A DNA stretch of 64,000 nucleotides, taken from positions 310,001 to 374,000 of the forward strand of contig NW_025316733.1 in NCBI RefSeq assembly GCF_910594005.1. The letters are read 5' to 3'. Position 1 is the stretch's first letter; every line of letters begins with the position of its first letter. This document shows positions 46,170-58,903 of this stretch, piece after piece. The notes under the pieces are model-generated. The model did not search any database and had not been told where the DNA came from. It saw only the letters and a program-made list of their open reading frames with translations. Source of the stretch: Cervus elaphus (taxonomy: Eukaryota; Chordata; Mammalia; Artiodactyla; Cervidae). A program made the position numbers and the translations under genes.

Positions 46170-49100
46170 AACCTCTCATCTCGAGTTGATTTTTGGCCCA
46201 CGGAGCTCTTTCGTGTTGCTACAGTGACCTCAGGATCCCTCTAGCCTTGAAACAGTGTTCTTGGGGTTTCTCTGGAGTGCCATCAAGGAAATCAAGTCTC
46301 CTTTCATGTGTGATGTGCAACACGGAATTACTCTGCACGCAGTGCACGGGAATCGGGCCTCATCTCGCGGCGAGGGGGAAGTCTCATGGTTTTTCTCGAG
46401 TTGCGGTGGGAACTTGGGGTATATTCTCGAGTTACGACTGGGATGGCCCTTCCACCCACGTGTTTGTTCAGCCACGTCAGGACTCCTGCCTAGTTGCGAG
46501 GGACAACTCTGGATTCTCCTCGAGGCTTGGCAGGGCAATTGGGACGCCTCTCCAGCTGAGGCGGGAGACCAAGTGTCCCTTTCCAAGTGCCACAGGAATT
46601 CTGGGACTCCTATCAAGTTTCACGAGGAGTCAGGCATCGTCTCCTTTGGAGGCACTGATCTCCGCGTACCTCTGGAAATTTCAAAGGATGTGAGGCTATC
46701 GGTCGCGATGAGGTGGGGAACTAAGTCTTTCTCTGTGCTTTCCACAGGGGATTCAGACATCCTTTCGTCCTGGGAGATGCAAGACGAGCCTGTATTGAAG
46801 TCACTGCAGGGATATCCGGCCTTATTTCGAGTCAGGGCATCGCGGTGTCCATTCCACTTGAGGCCGCAAACTCAGGGTCCCTCTCACATACCTAGAGCTG
46901 AGAAAAGCCTCCTCTTGAGGTGCTTGTGGTAAGGTGGTATTCCTCTGGAGACGATTCCAGGGACTAACCTCTCTTTTCGAGTTGATTTTTGGTCCACAGA
47001 GTTCTTTCGTGTTGCTACAGTGACCTCAGGATCCCTCTAGCCTTGAAACAGTGTTCTTGGGGTTTCTCTGGAGTGCCATCAAGGAAATCAAGGTTCCTTT
47101 CATGTGTGATGTGCAACACGGAATTACTCTGCACGCAGTACAGGGGAATCGGGCCTCATCTCGCATCGAGGGGGAAGTCTCATGGTTTTTCTCGAGTTGC
47201 GGCGGGAACCTGGGGTATATTCTCGAGTTACGACGGGGATGGCCCTTCCACCCACGTGTTTGTTCAGCCACGTCAGGACTCCTGCCTAGTTGCGAGGGAC
47301 AACTCGGAATTCTCCTCGAGGCTTGGCAGGGCAATTGGAACGTCTCTCGAGCTGAGGCGGGAGACCAAGGGTCCCTTTCCACGTGCCACAAGAATCCTAG
47401 GACTCCTATCAAGTTTCACGAGGAGTCAGGCATCGTCTCCTTTGGAGGCACTGATCTCCTCGTACCTCTGGAGTTTTCAAAGGATGTGAGGCCTCCGGTG
47501 GCGATGAGGTGGGGAACTAGGTGTTTCTCTGTGGTCTCCACAGGGGATTCAGACATCCTTTCTTCTTGGAAGATGCAAGACGAGCCTTCATTCAAGTCAC
47601 TGCAGGGATATCCGGCCTTATTTCGAGTCAGGGCATCGCGGTGTCCATTCCATTTGAGGCCGCAAACTCAGGATCCCTCTCACATACCTAGAGCTGAGAG
47701 AAGCCTCCTCTTGAGGTGCTTGTGGTAAGGTGGTATTCCTCAGGAGTCGAAGCCAGGGACTAACCTCTCATCTCATGTTGATTCTTGGTCCACGGAGCTC
47801 TTTCGTGTTGCTACAGTGACCTCAGGATCCCTCTAGCCTTGAAACAGTGTTCTTGGGGTTTCTCTGGAGTGCCATCAAGGAAATCAAGGCTCCTTTCATG
47901 TGTGATGTGCAACACGGAATTGCTCTGCACGCAGTGCAGGGGAAACGAGCCACATCTCTCGGCGAGGGGGAAGTCTCATGGTCTTTCTCGAGTTGCGGCG
48001 GGAACCTGGGGTATATTCTCGAGTTACAACGGGGATGGCCCTTCCACACATGTGTTTGTTCAGGCATGTCAGGACTCCTGCCTAGTTGCGAGGGACAACT
48101 CGGGATTCTCCTCGAGGCTTTGCAGGGCAATTGGGACGCCTCTCCAGCTGAGGCGGGAGACCAAGGGTCCCTTTCCACGTGCCACAGGAATCCTGGGACT
48201 CCTATCAAGTTTCACGAGGAGTCAGGCATCGTCTCCTTTGGAGGCACTGATCTCCGCATACCTCTGGAGTTTTCAAAGGATTTGAGGCCTCCTGTCGCGA
48301 TGAGGTGGGGAACTAGGTCTTTCTCTGTGGTCTCCACAGGGGATTCAGACACCCTTTCGTCTTGGGAGATGCAAGACGAGCCTGCATTCCAGTCACTGCA
48401 GGGATATCCGGCCTTATTTCGAGTCAGAGCATCGCGGTGTCCATTCCACTTGAGGCCGCAAACTCAGGGTCCCTCTCACATACCTAGAGCTGAGAGAAGC
48501 CTCCTCTTGAGGTGCTTGTGGTAAGGTGGTATTCCTCTGGAGTCGAAGCCAGGGACTTACCTCTCATCTCGAGTTGATTTTTGGTCCACAGAGTTCTTTC
48601 GTGTTGCTACAGTGACCTCAGGATCCCTCTAGCCTTGAAACAGTGTTCTTGGGGTTTCTCTGGAGTGCCATGAAGGAAATCAAGGCTCCTTTCATGTGTG
48701 ATGTGCAACACAGAATTGCTGTGCACGCAGTGCAGGGGAATCGGGCCTCATCTCGCGGCGAGGGGGAAGTCTCATGGTTTTTCTCGAGTTGCGGCGGGAA
48801 CCTGGGGTATATTCTCGAGTTACGACGGGGATGGCCCTTCCACACACGTGTTTGTTCAGCCACGTCAGGACTCTTGCCTAGTTGCGAGACACAACTCGGG
48901 ATTCTCCTCGAGGCTTGGCAAGGCAATTGGGACGCCTCTCCAGCTGAGGCGGGAGACCAAGGGTCCCTTTCCACGTGCCACAGGAATCCTGGGACTCCTA
49001 TCAAGTTTCACGAGGAGTCAGGCATCGTCTCCTTTGGAGGCACTGATCTCCGCGTACCTCTGGAGTTTTGAAAGGATGTGAGGCCTCCGGTCGCGATGAG

Positions 49101-49353
49101 GTGGGGAACTAGGTCTTTCTCTGTGGTCTCCATAGGGGATTCAGACATCCTTTCATCTTGGGAGATGCAAGACGAGCCTGCATTCAAGTCACTGCAGGGA
49201 TATCCAGCCTTATTTCGCGTCAGGGCATCGCGGTGTCCATTCCACTTGAGGCCGCAAACTCAGGGTCCCTCTCACATACCTAGAGCTGAGAGAAGCCTCC
49301 TCTTGAGGTGCTTGTGGTAAGGTGGTATTCCTCTGGAGTCGAAGCCAGGGACT

Positions 49354-50149
49354 AACCTCTCATCTCGAGTTGATTTTTGGCCCACGGAGCTCTTTCCTGT
49401 TGCTACAGTGACCTCAGGATCCCTCTAGCCTTGAAACAGTGTTCTTGGGGTTTCTCTGGAGTGCCATCAAGGAAATCAAAGCTCCTTTCATGTGTGATGT
49501 GCAACACGGAATTGCTCTGCACGCAGTGCAGGGGAATCGGGCCTCATCTCGCGGCGAGGGGGAAGTCTCATGGTTTTTCTCGAGTTGCGGTGGGAACCTG
49601 GGGTATATTCTCGAGTTACGACGGGGATGGCCCTTACACCCACGTGTTTGTTCAGCCACGTCAGGACTCCTGCCTAGTTGCGAGGGACAACTCGGAATTC
49701 TCCTCGAGGCTTGGCAGGGCAATTGGAACGCCTCTCCAGCTGAGGCGGGAGACCAAGTGTCCCTTTCCACGTGCCACAAGAATCCTGGGACTCCTATCAA
49801 GTTTCACGAGGAGTCAGGCATCGTCTCCTTTGGAGGCACTGATCTCCGCGTACCTCTGGAGTTTTCAAAGGATGTGAGGCCTCCGGTCGCGATGAGGTGG
49901 GGAACTACTTCTTTCTCTGAAGTCTCCACAGGGGATTCAGACATCCTTTCGTCTTGGGAGATGCAAGACGAGCCTGCATTCCAGTCACTGCAGGGATATC
50001 CGGCCTTATTTCGAGTCAGGGCATCACGGTGTCCATTCCACTTGAGGCCGCAAACTCAGGGTCCCTCTCACATACCTAGAGCTGAGAGAAGCCTCCTCTT
50101 GAGGTGCTTCTGGTAAGGTGGTATTCCTCTGGAGTCGAAGCCAGGGACT
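49354..50149. repeat. Epsilon monomer (monomer 63), delta/beta-like recombinant type limited to the right end
   Basis: Markers are 'ggcccttacacccacg', 'atcaaagctcc', 'ctacttctttctctgaag' (about 49906) and 'gtgcttctggtaagg'. Its 5' linker is delta-like ('gatttttggcccacgg'), its centre is beta-like ('ttggaacgcc', 'cacaagaatcc') combined with the delta/alpha 'caagtgtccc', and its 3' end has the gamma-like 'cattccagtc'. Near-identical copies start at 54129, 57313 and 62088, and none occurs left of 46170. Confidence 0.82.
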
Positions 50150-50623
50150 AACCTCTCATCTCGAGTTGATTTTTGGTCCACAGAGTTCTTTCGTGTTGCT
50201 ACAGTGACCTCAGGATCCCTCCAGCCTTGAAACAGTGTTCTTGGGGTTTCTCTGGAGTGCCATCAAGGAAATCAAGGCTCTTTTCATGTGTGATGTGCAA
50301 CACAGTATTGCTCTGCACGCAGTGCAGGGGAATCGGGCCTCATCTCGCGGCGAGGGGGAAGTCTCATGGTTTTTCTCGAGTTGCGGCGGGAACCTGGGGT
50401 ATATTCTCGAGTTACAACGGGGATCTCCCTTCCACACACGTGTGTGTTCAGCCACGTCAGGACTCTTGCCTAGTTGCGAGACACAACTCGGGATTCTCTT
50501 CGAGGCTTGGCAAGGCAATTGGGACGCCTCTCCAGCTGAGGCGGGAGACCATGGGTCCCTTTCCACGTGCCACAGGAATCCAGGGACTCCTATCAAGTTT
50601 CACGAGGAGTCAGGCATCGTCTC

Positions 50624-50633
50624 CTTTGAGGCG
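50624..50633. other. One-base deletion in monomer 64
   Basis: 'tttgaggcgctg' replaces the 'tttggaggcgctg' seen in the sister alpha monomers 70 and 80. The deletion is shared with monomer 74 at an offset of 7959, so it arose before the ten-monomer unit was copied. Confidence 0.94.
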
Positions 50634-50944
50634 CTGATCTCCGCGTACCTCTGGAGTTTTCAAAGGATGTGAGGCCTCCGGTCGCGATGAGGTGGGGAAC
50701 TAGGTGTTTCTCTGTGGTCTCCACAGGGGATTCAGACATCCTTTCATCTTGGGAGATACAAGACGAGCCTGCATTCAAGTCACTGCAGGGATATCCGGCC
50801 TTATTTCGCGTCACGGCATCGCGGTGTCCATTCCACTTGAGGCCGCAAACTCAGGGTCCCTCTCACATACCTAGAGCTGAGAGAAGCCTACTCTTGAGGT
50901 GCTTGTGGTAAGGTGGTATTCCTCTGGAGTCGAAGCCAGGGACT

Positions 50945-53900
50945 AACCTCTCATCTCGAATTGATTTTTGGCCCACGGAGCTCTTTCGTGTTGCTACAGT
51001 GACCTCAGGATCCCTCTAGCCTTGAAACAGTGTTCTTGGGGTTTCTCTGGAGTGCCATCAAGGAAATCAAGTCTCCTTTCATGTGTGATGTGCAACACGG
51101 AATTACTCTGCACGCAGTGCACGGGAATCGGGCCTCATCTCGCGGCGAGGGGGAAGTCTCATGGTTTTTCTCGAGTTGCGGTGGGAACTTGGGGTATATT
51201 CTCGAGTTACGACTGGGATGGCCCTTCCACCCACGTGTTTGTTCAGCCACGTCAGGACTCCTGCCTAGTTGCGAGGGACAACTCTGGATTCTCCTCGAGG
51301 CTTGGCAGGGCAATTGGGACGCCTCTCCAGCTGAGGCGGGAGACCAAGTGTCCCTTTCCAAGTGGCACAGGAATTCTGGGACTCCTATCAAGTTTCACGA
51401 GGAGTCAGGCATCGTCTCCTTTGGAGGCACTGATCTCCGCGTACCTCTGGAAATTTCAAAGGATGTGAGGCTATCGGTCGCGATGAGGTGGGGAACTAAG
51501 TCTTTCTCTGTGCTTTCCACAGGGGATTCAGACATCCTTTCGTCCTGGGAGATGCAAGACGAGCCTGTATTGAAGTCACTGCAGGGATATCCGGCCTTAT
51601 TTCGAGTCAGGGCATCGCGGTGTCCATTCCACTTGAGGCCGCAAACTCAGGGTCCCTCTCACATACCTAGAGCTGAGAGAAGCCTCCTCTTGAGGTGCTT
51701 GTGGTAAGGTGGTATTCCTCTGGAGACGATTCCAGGGACTAACCTCTCTTTTCGAGTTGATTTTTGGTCCACAGAGTTCTTTCGTGTTGCTACAGTGACC
51801 TCAGGATCCCTCTAGCCTTGAAACAGTGTTCTTGGGGTTTCTCTGGAGTGCCATCAAGGAAATCAAGGTTCCTTTCATGTGTGATGTGCAACACGGAATT
51901 ACTCTGCACGCAGTACAGGGGAATCGGGCCTCATCTCGCATCGAGGGGGAAGTCTCATGGTTTTTCTCGAGTTGTGGCGGGAACCTGGGGTATATTCTCG
52001 AGTTACGACGGGGATGGCCCTTCCACCCACGTGTTTGTTCAGCCACGTCAGGACTCCTGCCTAGTTGCGAGGGACAACTCGGAATTCTCCTCGAGGCTTG
52101 GCAGGGCAATTGGAACGTCTCTCGAGCTGAGGCGGGAGACCAAGGGTCCCTTTCCATGTGCCACAAGAATCCTAGGACTCCTATCAAGTTTCACGAGGAG
52201 TCAGGCATCGTCTCCTTTGGAGGCACTGATCTCCTCGTACCTCTGGAGTTTTCAAAGGATGTGAGGCCTCCGGTCGCGATGAGGTGGGGAACTAGGTGTT
52301 TCTCTGTGGTCTCCACAGGGGATTCAGACATCCTTTCTTCTTGGGAGATGCAAGACGAGCCTTCATTCAAGTCACTGCAGGGATATCCGGCCTTATTTCG
52401 AGTCAGGGCATCGCGGTGTCCATTCCATTTGAGGCCGCAAACTCAGGATCCCTCTCACATACCTAGAGCTGAGAGAAGCCTCCTCTTGAGGTGCTTGTGG
52501 TAAGGTGGTATTCCTCTGGAGTCGAAGCCAGGGACTAACCTCTCATCTCGAGTTGATTTTTGGCCCACGGAGCTCTTTCGTGTTGCTACAGTGACCTCAG
52601 GATCCCTCTAGCCTTGAAACAGTGTTCTTGGGGTTTCTCTGGAGTGCCATCAAGGAAATCAAGGCTCCTTTCATGTGTGATGTGCAACACGGAATTGCTC
52701 TGCACGCAGTGCAGGGGAAACGAGCCACATCTCTCGGCGAGGGGGAAGTCTCATGGTTTTTCTCGAGTTGCGGCGGGAACCTGGGGTATATTCTCGAGTT
52801 ACAACGGGGATGGCCCTTCCACACATGTGTTTGTTCAGGCATGTCAGGACTCCTGCCTAGTTGCGAGGGACAACTCGGGATTCTCCTCGAGGCTTTGCAG
52901 GGCAATTGGGACGCCTCTCCAGCTGAGGCGGGAGACCAAGGGTCCCTTTCCACGTGCCACAGGAATCCTGGGACTCCTATCAAGTTTCACGAGGAGTCAG
53001 GCATCGTCTCCTTTGGAGGCACTGATCTCCGCATACCTCTGGAGTTTTCAAAGGATTTGAGGCCTCCTGTCGCGATGAGGTGGGGAACTAGGTCTTTCTC
53101 TGTGGTCTCCACAGGGGATTCAGACACCCTTTCGTCTTGGGAGATGCAAGACGAGCCTGCATTCCAGTCACTGCAGGGATATCCGGCCTTATTTCGAGTC
53201 AGAGCATCGCGGTGTCCATTCCACTTGAGGCCGCAAACTCAGGGTCCCTCTCACATACCTAGAGCTGAGAGAAGCCTCCTCTTGAGGTGCTTGTGGTAAG
53301 GTGGTATTCCTCTGGAGTCGAAGCCAGGGACTTACCTCTCATCTCGAGTTGATTTTTGGTCCACAGAGTTCTTTCGTGTTGCTACAGTGACCTCAGGATC
53401 CCTCTAGCCTTGAAACAGTGTTCTTGGGGTTTCTCTGGAGTGCCATGAAGGAAATCAAGGCTCCTTTCATGTGTGATGTGCAACACAGAATTGCTGTGCA
53501 CGCAGTGCAGGGGAATCGGGCCTCATCTCGCGGCGAGGGGGAAGTCTCATGGTTTTTCTCGAGTTGCGGCGGGAACCTGGGGTATATTCTCGAGTTACGA
53601 CGGGGATGGCCCTTCCACACACGTGTTTGTTCAGCCACGTCAGGACTCTTGCCTAGTTGCGAGACACAACTCGGGATTCTCCTCGAGGCTTGGCAAGGCA
53701 ATTGGGACGCCTCTCCAGCTGAGGCGGGAGACCAAGGGTCCCTTTCCACGTGCCACAGGAATCCTGGGACTCCTATCAAGTTTCACGAGGAGTCAGGCAT
53801 CGTCTCCTTTGGAGGCACTGATCTCCGCGTACCTCTGGAGTTTTTAAAGGATGTGAGGCCTCCGGTCGCGATGAGGTGGGGAACTAGGTCTTTCTCTGTG

Positions 53901-56900
53901 GTCTCCATAGGGGATTCAGACATCCTTTCATCTTGGGAGATGCAAGACGAGCCTGCATTCAAGTCACTGCAGGGATATCCAGCCTTATTTCGCGTCAGGG
54001 CATCGCGGTGTCCATTCCACTTGAGGCCGCAAACTCAGGGTCCCTCTCACATACCTAGAGCTGAGAGAAGCCTCCTCTTGAGGTGCTTGTGGTAAGGTGG
54101 TATTCCTCTGGAGTCGAAGCCAGGGACTAACCTCTCATCTCGAGTTGATTTTTGGCCCACGGAGCTCTTTCCTGTTGCTACAGTGACCTCAGGATCCCTC
54201 TAGCCTTGAAACAGTGTTCTTGGGGTTTCTCTGGAGTGCCATCAAGGAAATCAAAGCTCCTTTCATGTGTGATGTGCAACACGGAATTGCTCTGCACGCA
54301 GTGCAGGGGAATCGGGCCTCATCTCGCGGCGAGGGGGAAGTCTCATGGTTTTTCTCGAGTTGCGGTGGGAACCTGGGGTATATTCTCGAGTTACGACGGG
54401 GATGGCCCTTACACCCACGTGTTTGTTCAGCCACGTCAGGACTCCTGCCTAGTTGCGAGGGACAACTCGGAATTCTCCTCGAGGCTTGGCAGGGCAATTG
54501 GAACGCCTCTCCAGCTGAGGCGGGAGACCAAGTGTCCCTTTCCACGTGCCACAAGAATCCTGGGACTCCTATCAAGTTTCACGAGGAGTCAGGCATCGTC
54601 TCCTTTGGAGGCACTGATCTCCGCGTACCTCTGGAGTTTTCAAAGGATGTGAGGCCTCCGGTCGCGATGAGGTGGGGAACTACTTCTTTCTCTGAAGTCT
54701 CCACAGGGGATTCAGACATCCTTTCGTCTTGGGAGATGCAAGACGAGCCTGCATTCCAGTCACTGCAAGGATATCCGGCCTTATTTCGAGTCAGGGCATC
54801 ACGGTGTCCATTCCACTTGAGGCCGCAAACTCAGGGTCCCTCTCACATACCTAGAGCTGAGAGAAGCCTCCTCTTGAGGTGCTTCTGGTAAGGTGGTATT
54901 CCTCTGGAGTCGAAGCCAGGGACTAACCTCTCATCTCGAGTTGATTTTTGGTCCACAGAGTTCTTTCGTGTTGCTACAGTGACCTCAGGATCCCTCCAGC
55001 CTTGAAACAGTGTTCTTGGGGTTTCTCTGGAGTGCCATCAAGGAAATCAAGGCTCCTTTCATGTGTGATGTGCAACACAGTATTGCTCTGCACGCAGTGC
55101 AGGGGAATCGGGCCTCATCTCGCGGCGAGGGGGAAGTCTCATGGTTTTTCTCGAGTTGCGGCGGGAACCTGGGGTATATTCTCGAGTTACAACGGGGATC
55201 TCCCTTCCACACACGTGTGTGTTCAGCCACGTCAGGACTCTTGCCTAGTTGCGAGACACAACTCGGGATTCTCTTCGAGGCTTGGCAAGGCAATTGGGAC
55301 GCCTCTCCAGCTGAGGCGGGAGACCATGGGTCCCTTTCCACGTGCCACAGGAATCCAGGGACTCCTATCAAGTTTCACGAGGAGTCAGGCATCGTCTCCT
55401 TTGGAGGCGCTGATCTCCGCGTACCTCTGGAGTTTTCAAAGGATGTGAGGCCTCCGGTCGCGATGAGGTGGGGAACTAGGTCTTTCTCTGAGGTCTCCAC
55501 AGGGGATTCAGACATCCTTTCATCTTGGGAGATACAAGACGAGCCTGCATTCAAGTCACTGCAGGGATATCCGGCCTTAATTTGCGTCACGGCATCGCGG
55601 TGTCCATTCCACTTGAGGCCGCAAACTCAGGGTCCCTCTCACATACCTAGAGCTGAGAGAAGCCTACTCTTGAGGTGCTTGTGGTAAGGTGGTATTCCTC
55701 TGGAGTCGAAGCCAGGGACTAACCTCTCATCTCGAATTGATTTTTGGCCCACGGAGCTCTTTCGTGTTGCTACAGTGACCTCAGGATCCCTCTAGCCTTG
55801 AAACAGTGTTCTTGGGGTTTCTCTGGAGTGCCATCAAGGAAATCAAGGCTCCTTTCATGTGTGATGTGCAACACGGAATTGCTCTGCACGCAGTGCAGGG
55901 GAAACGAGCCACATCTCTCGGCGAGGGGGAAGTCTCATGGTCTTTCTCGAGTTGCGGCGGGAACCTGGGGTATATTCTCGAGTTACAACGGGGATGGCCC
56001 TTCCACACATGTGTTTGTTCAGGCATGTCAGGACTCCTGCCTAGTTGCGAGGGACAACTCGGGATTCTCCTCGAGGCTTTGCAGGGCAATTGGGACGCCT
56101 CTCCAGCTGAGGCGGGAGACCAAGGGTCCCTTTCCACGTGCCACAGGAATCCTGGGACTCCTATCAAGTTTCACGAGGAGTCAGGCATCGTCTCCTTTGG
56201 AGGCACTGATCTCCGCATACCTCTGGAGTTTTCAAAGGATTTGAGGCCTCCTGTCGCGATGAGGTGGGGAACTAGGTCTTTCTCTGTGGTCTCCACAGGG
56301 GATTCAGACACCCTTTCGTCTTGGGAGATGCAAGACGAGCCTGCATTCCAGTCACTGCAGGGATATCCGGCCTTATTTCGAGTCAGAGCATCGCGGTGTC
56401 CATTCCACTTGAGGCCGCAAACTCAGGGTCCCTCTCACATACCTAGAGCTGAGAGAAGCCTCCTCTTGAGGTGCTTGTGGTAAGGTGGTATTCCTCTGGA
56501 GTCGAAGCCAGGGACTTACCTCTCATCTCGAGTTGATTTTTGGTCCACAGAGTTCTTTCGTGTTGCTACAGTGACCTCAGGATCCCTCTAGCCTTGAAAC
56601 AGTGTTCTTGGGGTTTCTCTGGAGTGCCATGAAGGAAATCAAGGCTCCTTTCATGTGTGATGTGCAACACAGAATTGCTGTGCACGCAGTGCAGGGGAAT
56701 CGGGCCTCATCTCGCGGCGAGGGGGAAGTCTCATGGTTTTTCTCGAGTTGCGGCGGGAACCTGGGGTATATTCTCGAGTTACGACGGGGATGGCCCTTCC
56801 ACACACGTGTTTGTTCAGCCACGTCAGGACTCTTGCCTAGTTGCGAGACACAACTCGGGATTCTCCTCGAGGCTTGGCAAGGCAATTGGGACGCCTCTCC

Positions 56901-58903
56901 AGCTGAGGCGGGAGACCAAGGGTCCCTTTCCACGTGCCACAGGAATCCTGGGACTCCTATCAAGTTTCACGAGGAGTCAGGCATCGTCTCCTTTGGAGGC
57001 ACTGATCTCCGCGTACCTCTGGAGTTTTGAAAGGATGTGAGGCCTCCGGTCGCGATGAGGTGGGGAACTAGGTCTTTCTCTGTGGTCTCCATAGGGGATT
57101 CAGACATCCTTTCATCTTGGGAGATGCAAGACGAGCCTGCATTCAAGTCACTGCAGGGATATCCAGCCTTATTTCGCGTCAGGGCATCGCGGTGTCCATT
57201 CCACTTGAGGCCGCAAACTCAGGGTCCCTCTCACATACCTAGAGCTGAGAGAAGCCTCCTCTTGAGGTGCTTGTGGTAAGGTGGTATTCCTCTGGAGTCG
57301 AAGCCAGGGACTAACCTCTCATCTCGAGTTGATTTTTGGCCCACGGAGCTCTTTCCTGTTGCTACAGTGACCTCAGGATCCCTCTAGCCTTGAAACAGTG
57401 TTCTTGGGGTTTCTCTGGAGTGCCATCAAGGAAATCAAAGCTCCTTTCATGTGTGATGTGCAACACGGAATTGCTCTGCACGCAGTGCAGGGGAATCGGG
57501 CCTCATCTCGCGGCGAGGGGGAAGTCTCATGGTTTTTCTCGAGTTGCGGTGGGAACCTGGGGTATATTCTCGAGTTACGACGGGGATGGCCCTTACACCC
57601 ACGTGTTTGTTCAGCCACGTCAGGACTCCTGCCTAGTTGCGAGGGACAACTCGGAATTCTCCTCGAGGCTTGGCAGGGCAATTGGAACGCCTCTCCAGCT
57701 GAGGCGGGAGACCAAGTGTCCCTTTCCACGTGCCACAAGAATCCTGGGACTCCTATCAAGTTTCACGAGGAGTCAGGCATCGTCTCCTTTGGAGGCACTG
57801 ATCTCCGCGTACCTCTGGAGTTTTCAAAGGATGTGAGGCCTCCGGTCGCGATGAGGTGGGGAACTACTTCTTTCTCTGAAGTCTCCACAGGGGATTCAGA
57901 CATCCTTTCGTCTTGGGAGATGCAAGACGAGCCTGCATTCCAGTCACTGCAGGGATATCCGGCCTTATTTCGAGTCAGGGCATCACGGTGTCCATTCCAC
58001 TTGAGGCCGCAAACTCAGGGTCCCTCTCACATACCTAGAGCTGAGAGAAGCCTCCTCTTGAGGTGCTTCTGGTAAGGTGGTATTCCTCTGGAGTCGAAGC
58101 CAGGGACTAACCTCTCATCTCGAGTTGATTTTTGGTCCACAGAGTTCTTTCGTGTTGCTACAGTGACCTCAGGATCCCTCCAGCCTTGAAACAGTGTTCT
58201 TGGGGTTTCTCTGGAGTGCCATCAAGGAAATCAAGGCTCTTTTCATGTGTGATGTGCAACACAGTATTGCTCTGCACGCAGTGCAGGGGAATCGGGCCTC
58301 ATCTCGCGGCGAGGGGGAAGTCTCATGGTTTTTCTCGAGTTGCGGCGGGAACCTGGGGTATATTCTCGAGTTACAACGGGGATCTCCCTTCCACACACGT
58401 GTGTGTTCAGCCACGTCAGGACTCTTGCCTAGTTGCGAGACACAACTCGGGATTCTCTTCGAGGCTTGGCAAGGCAATTGGGACGCCTCTCCAGCTGAGG
58501 CGGGAGACCATGGGTCCCTTTCCACGTGCCACAGGAATCCAGGGACTCCTATCAAGTTTCACGAGGAGTCAGGCATCGTCTCCTTTGAGGCGCTGATCTC
58601 CGCGTACCTCTGGAGTTTTCAAAGGATGTGAGGCCTCCGGTCGCGATGAGGTGGGGAACTAGGTCTTTCTCTGAGGTCTCCACAGGGGATTCAGACATCC
58701 TTTCATCTTGGGAGATACAAGACGAGCCTGCATTCAAGTCACTGCAGGGATATCCGGCCTTATTTCGCGTCACGGCATCGCGGTGTCCATTCCACTTGAG
58801 GCCGCAAACTCAGGGTCCCTCTCACATACCTAGAGCTGAGAGAAGCCTACTCTTGAGGTGCTTGTGGTAAGGTGGTATTCCTCTGGAGTCGAAGCCAGGG
58901 ACT
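50945..58903. repeat. Ten-monomer nested higher-order repeat (7959 bp): six-mer plus gamma-alpha-epsilon-alpha four-mer
   Basis: Monomers start at 50945 (delta), 51741 (beta), 52537 (gamma), 53333 (alpha), 54129 (epsilon), 54925 (alpha), 55721 (gamma), 56517 (alpha), 57313 (epsilon) and 58109 (alpha). The two gamma-alpha-epsilon-alpha halves are told apart by linked variants. The first half has 'tggtttttctc' in gamma, 'gtttttaaagg' in its first alpha and an intact 'tttggaggcgctg' in its second. The second half has 'tggtctttctc', 'gttttgaaagg' and the shortened 'tttgaggcgctg'. All markers return 7959 bases later. Confidence 0.88.
58583..58592. other. Same one-base deletion in monomer 74
   Basis: This is the duplicate of the deletion near 50628. 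It makes the ten-monomer period 7959 rather than 7960 bases. Confidence 0.94.

Larger units (their letters stand above)
46170..50944. repeat. Six-monomer higher-order repeat delta-beta-gamma-alpha-epsilon-alpha, first copy (4775 bp)
   Basis: Monomers start at 46170 (delta: 'aattactctgc', 'gtgcacggg', 'ctggaaatttc'), 46966 (beta: 'ctcctcgtacc', 'aacgtctctcg'), 47762 (gamma: 'ggggaaacgagccac'), 48558 (alpha: 'gggacttacc', 'attgctgtgc'), 49354 (epsilon: 'ctacttctttctctgaag') and 50150 (alpha: 'cacagtattgc', one base short). The same six types recur in order from 50945 and from 58904. The first two monomers differ from those later copies at several sites, and the last four match 55721-58903 closely. 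Confidence 0.85.
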
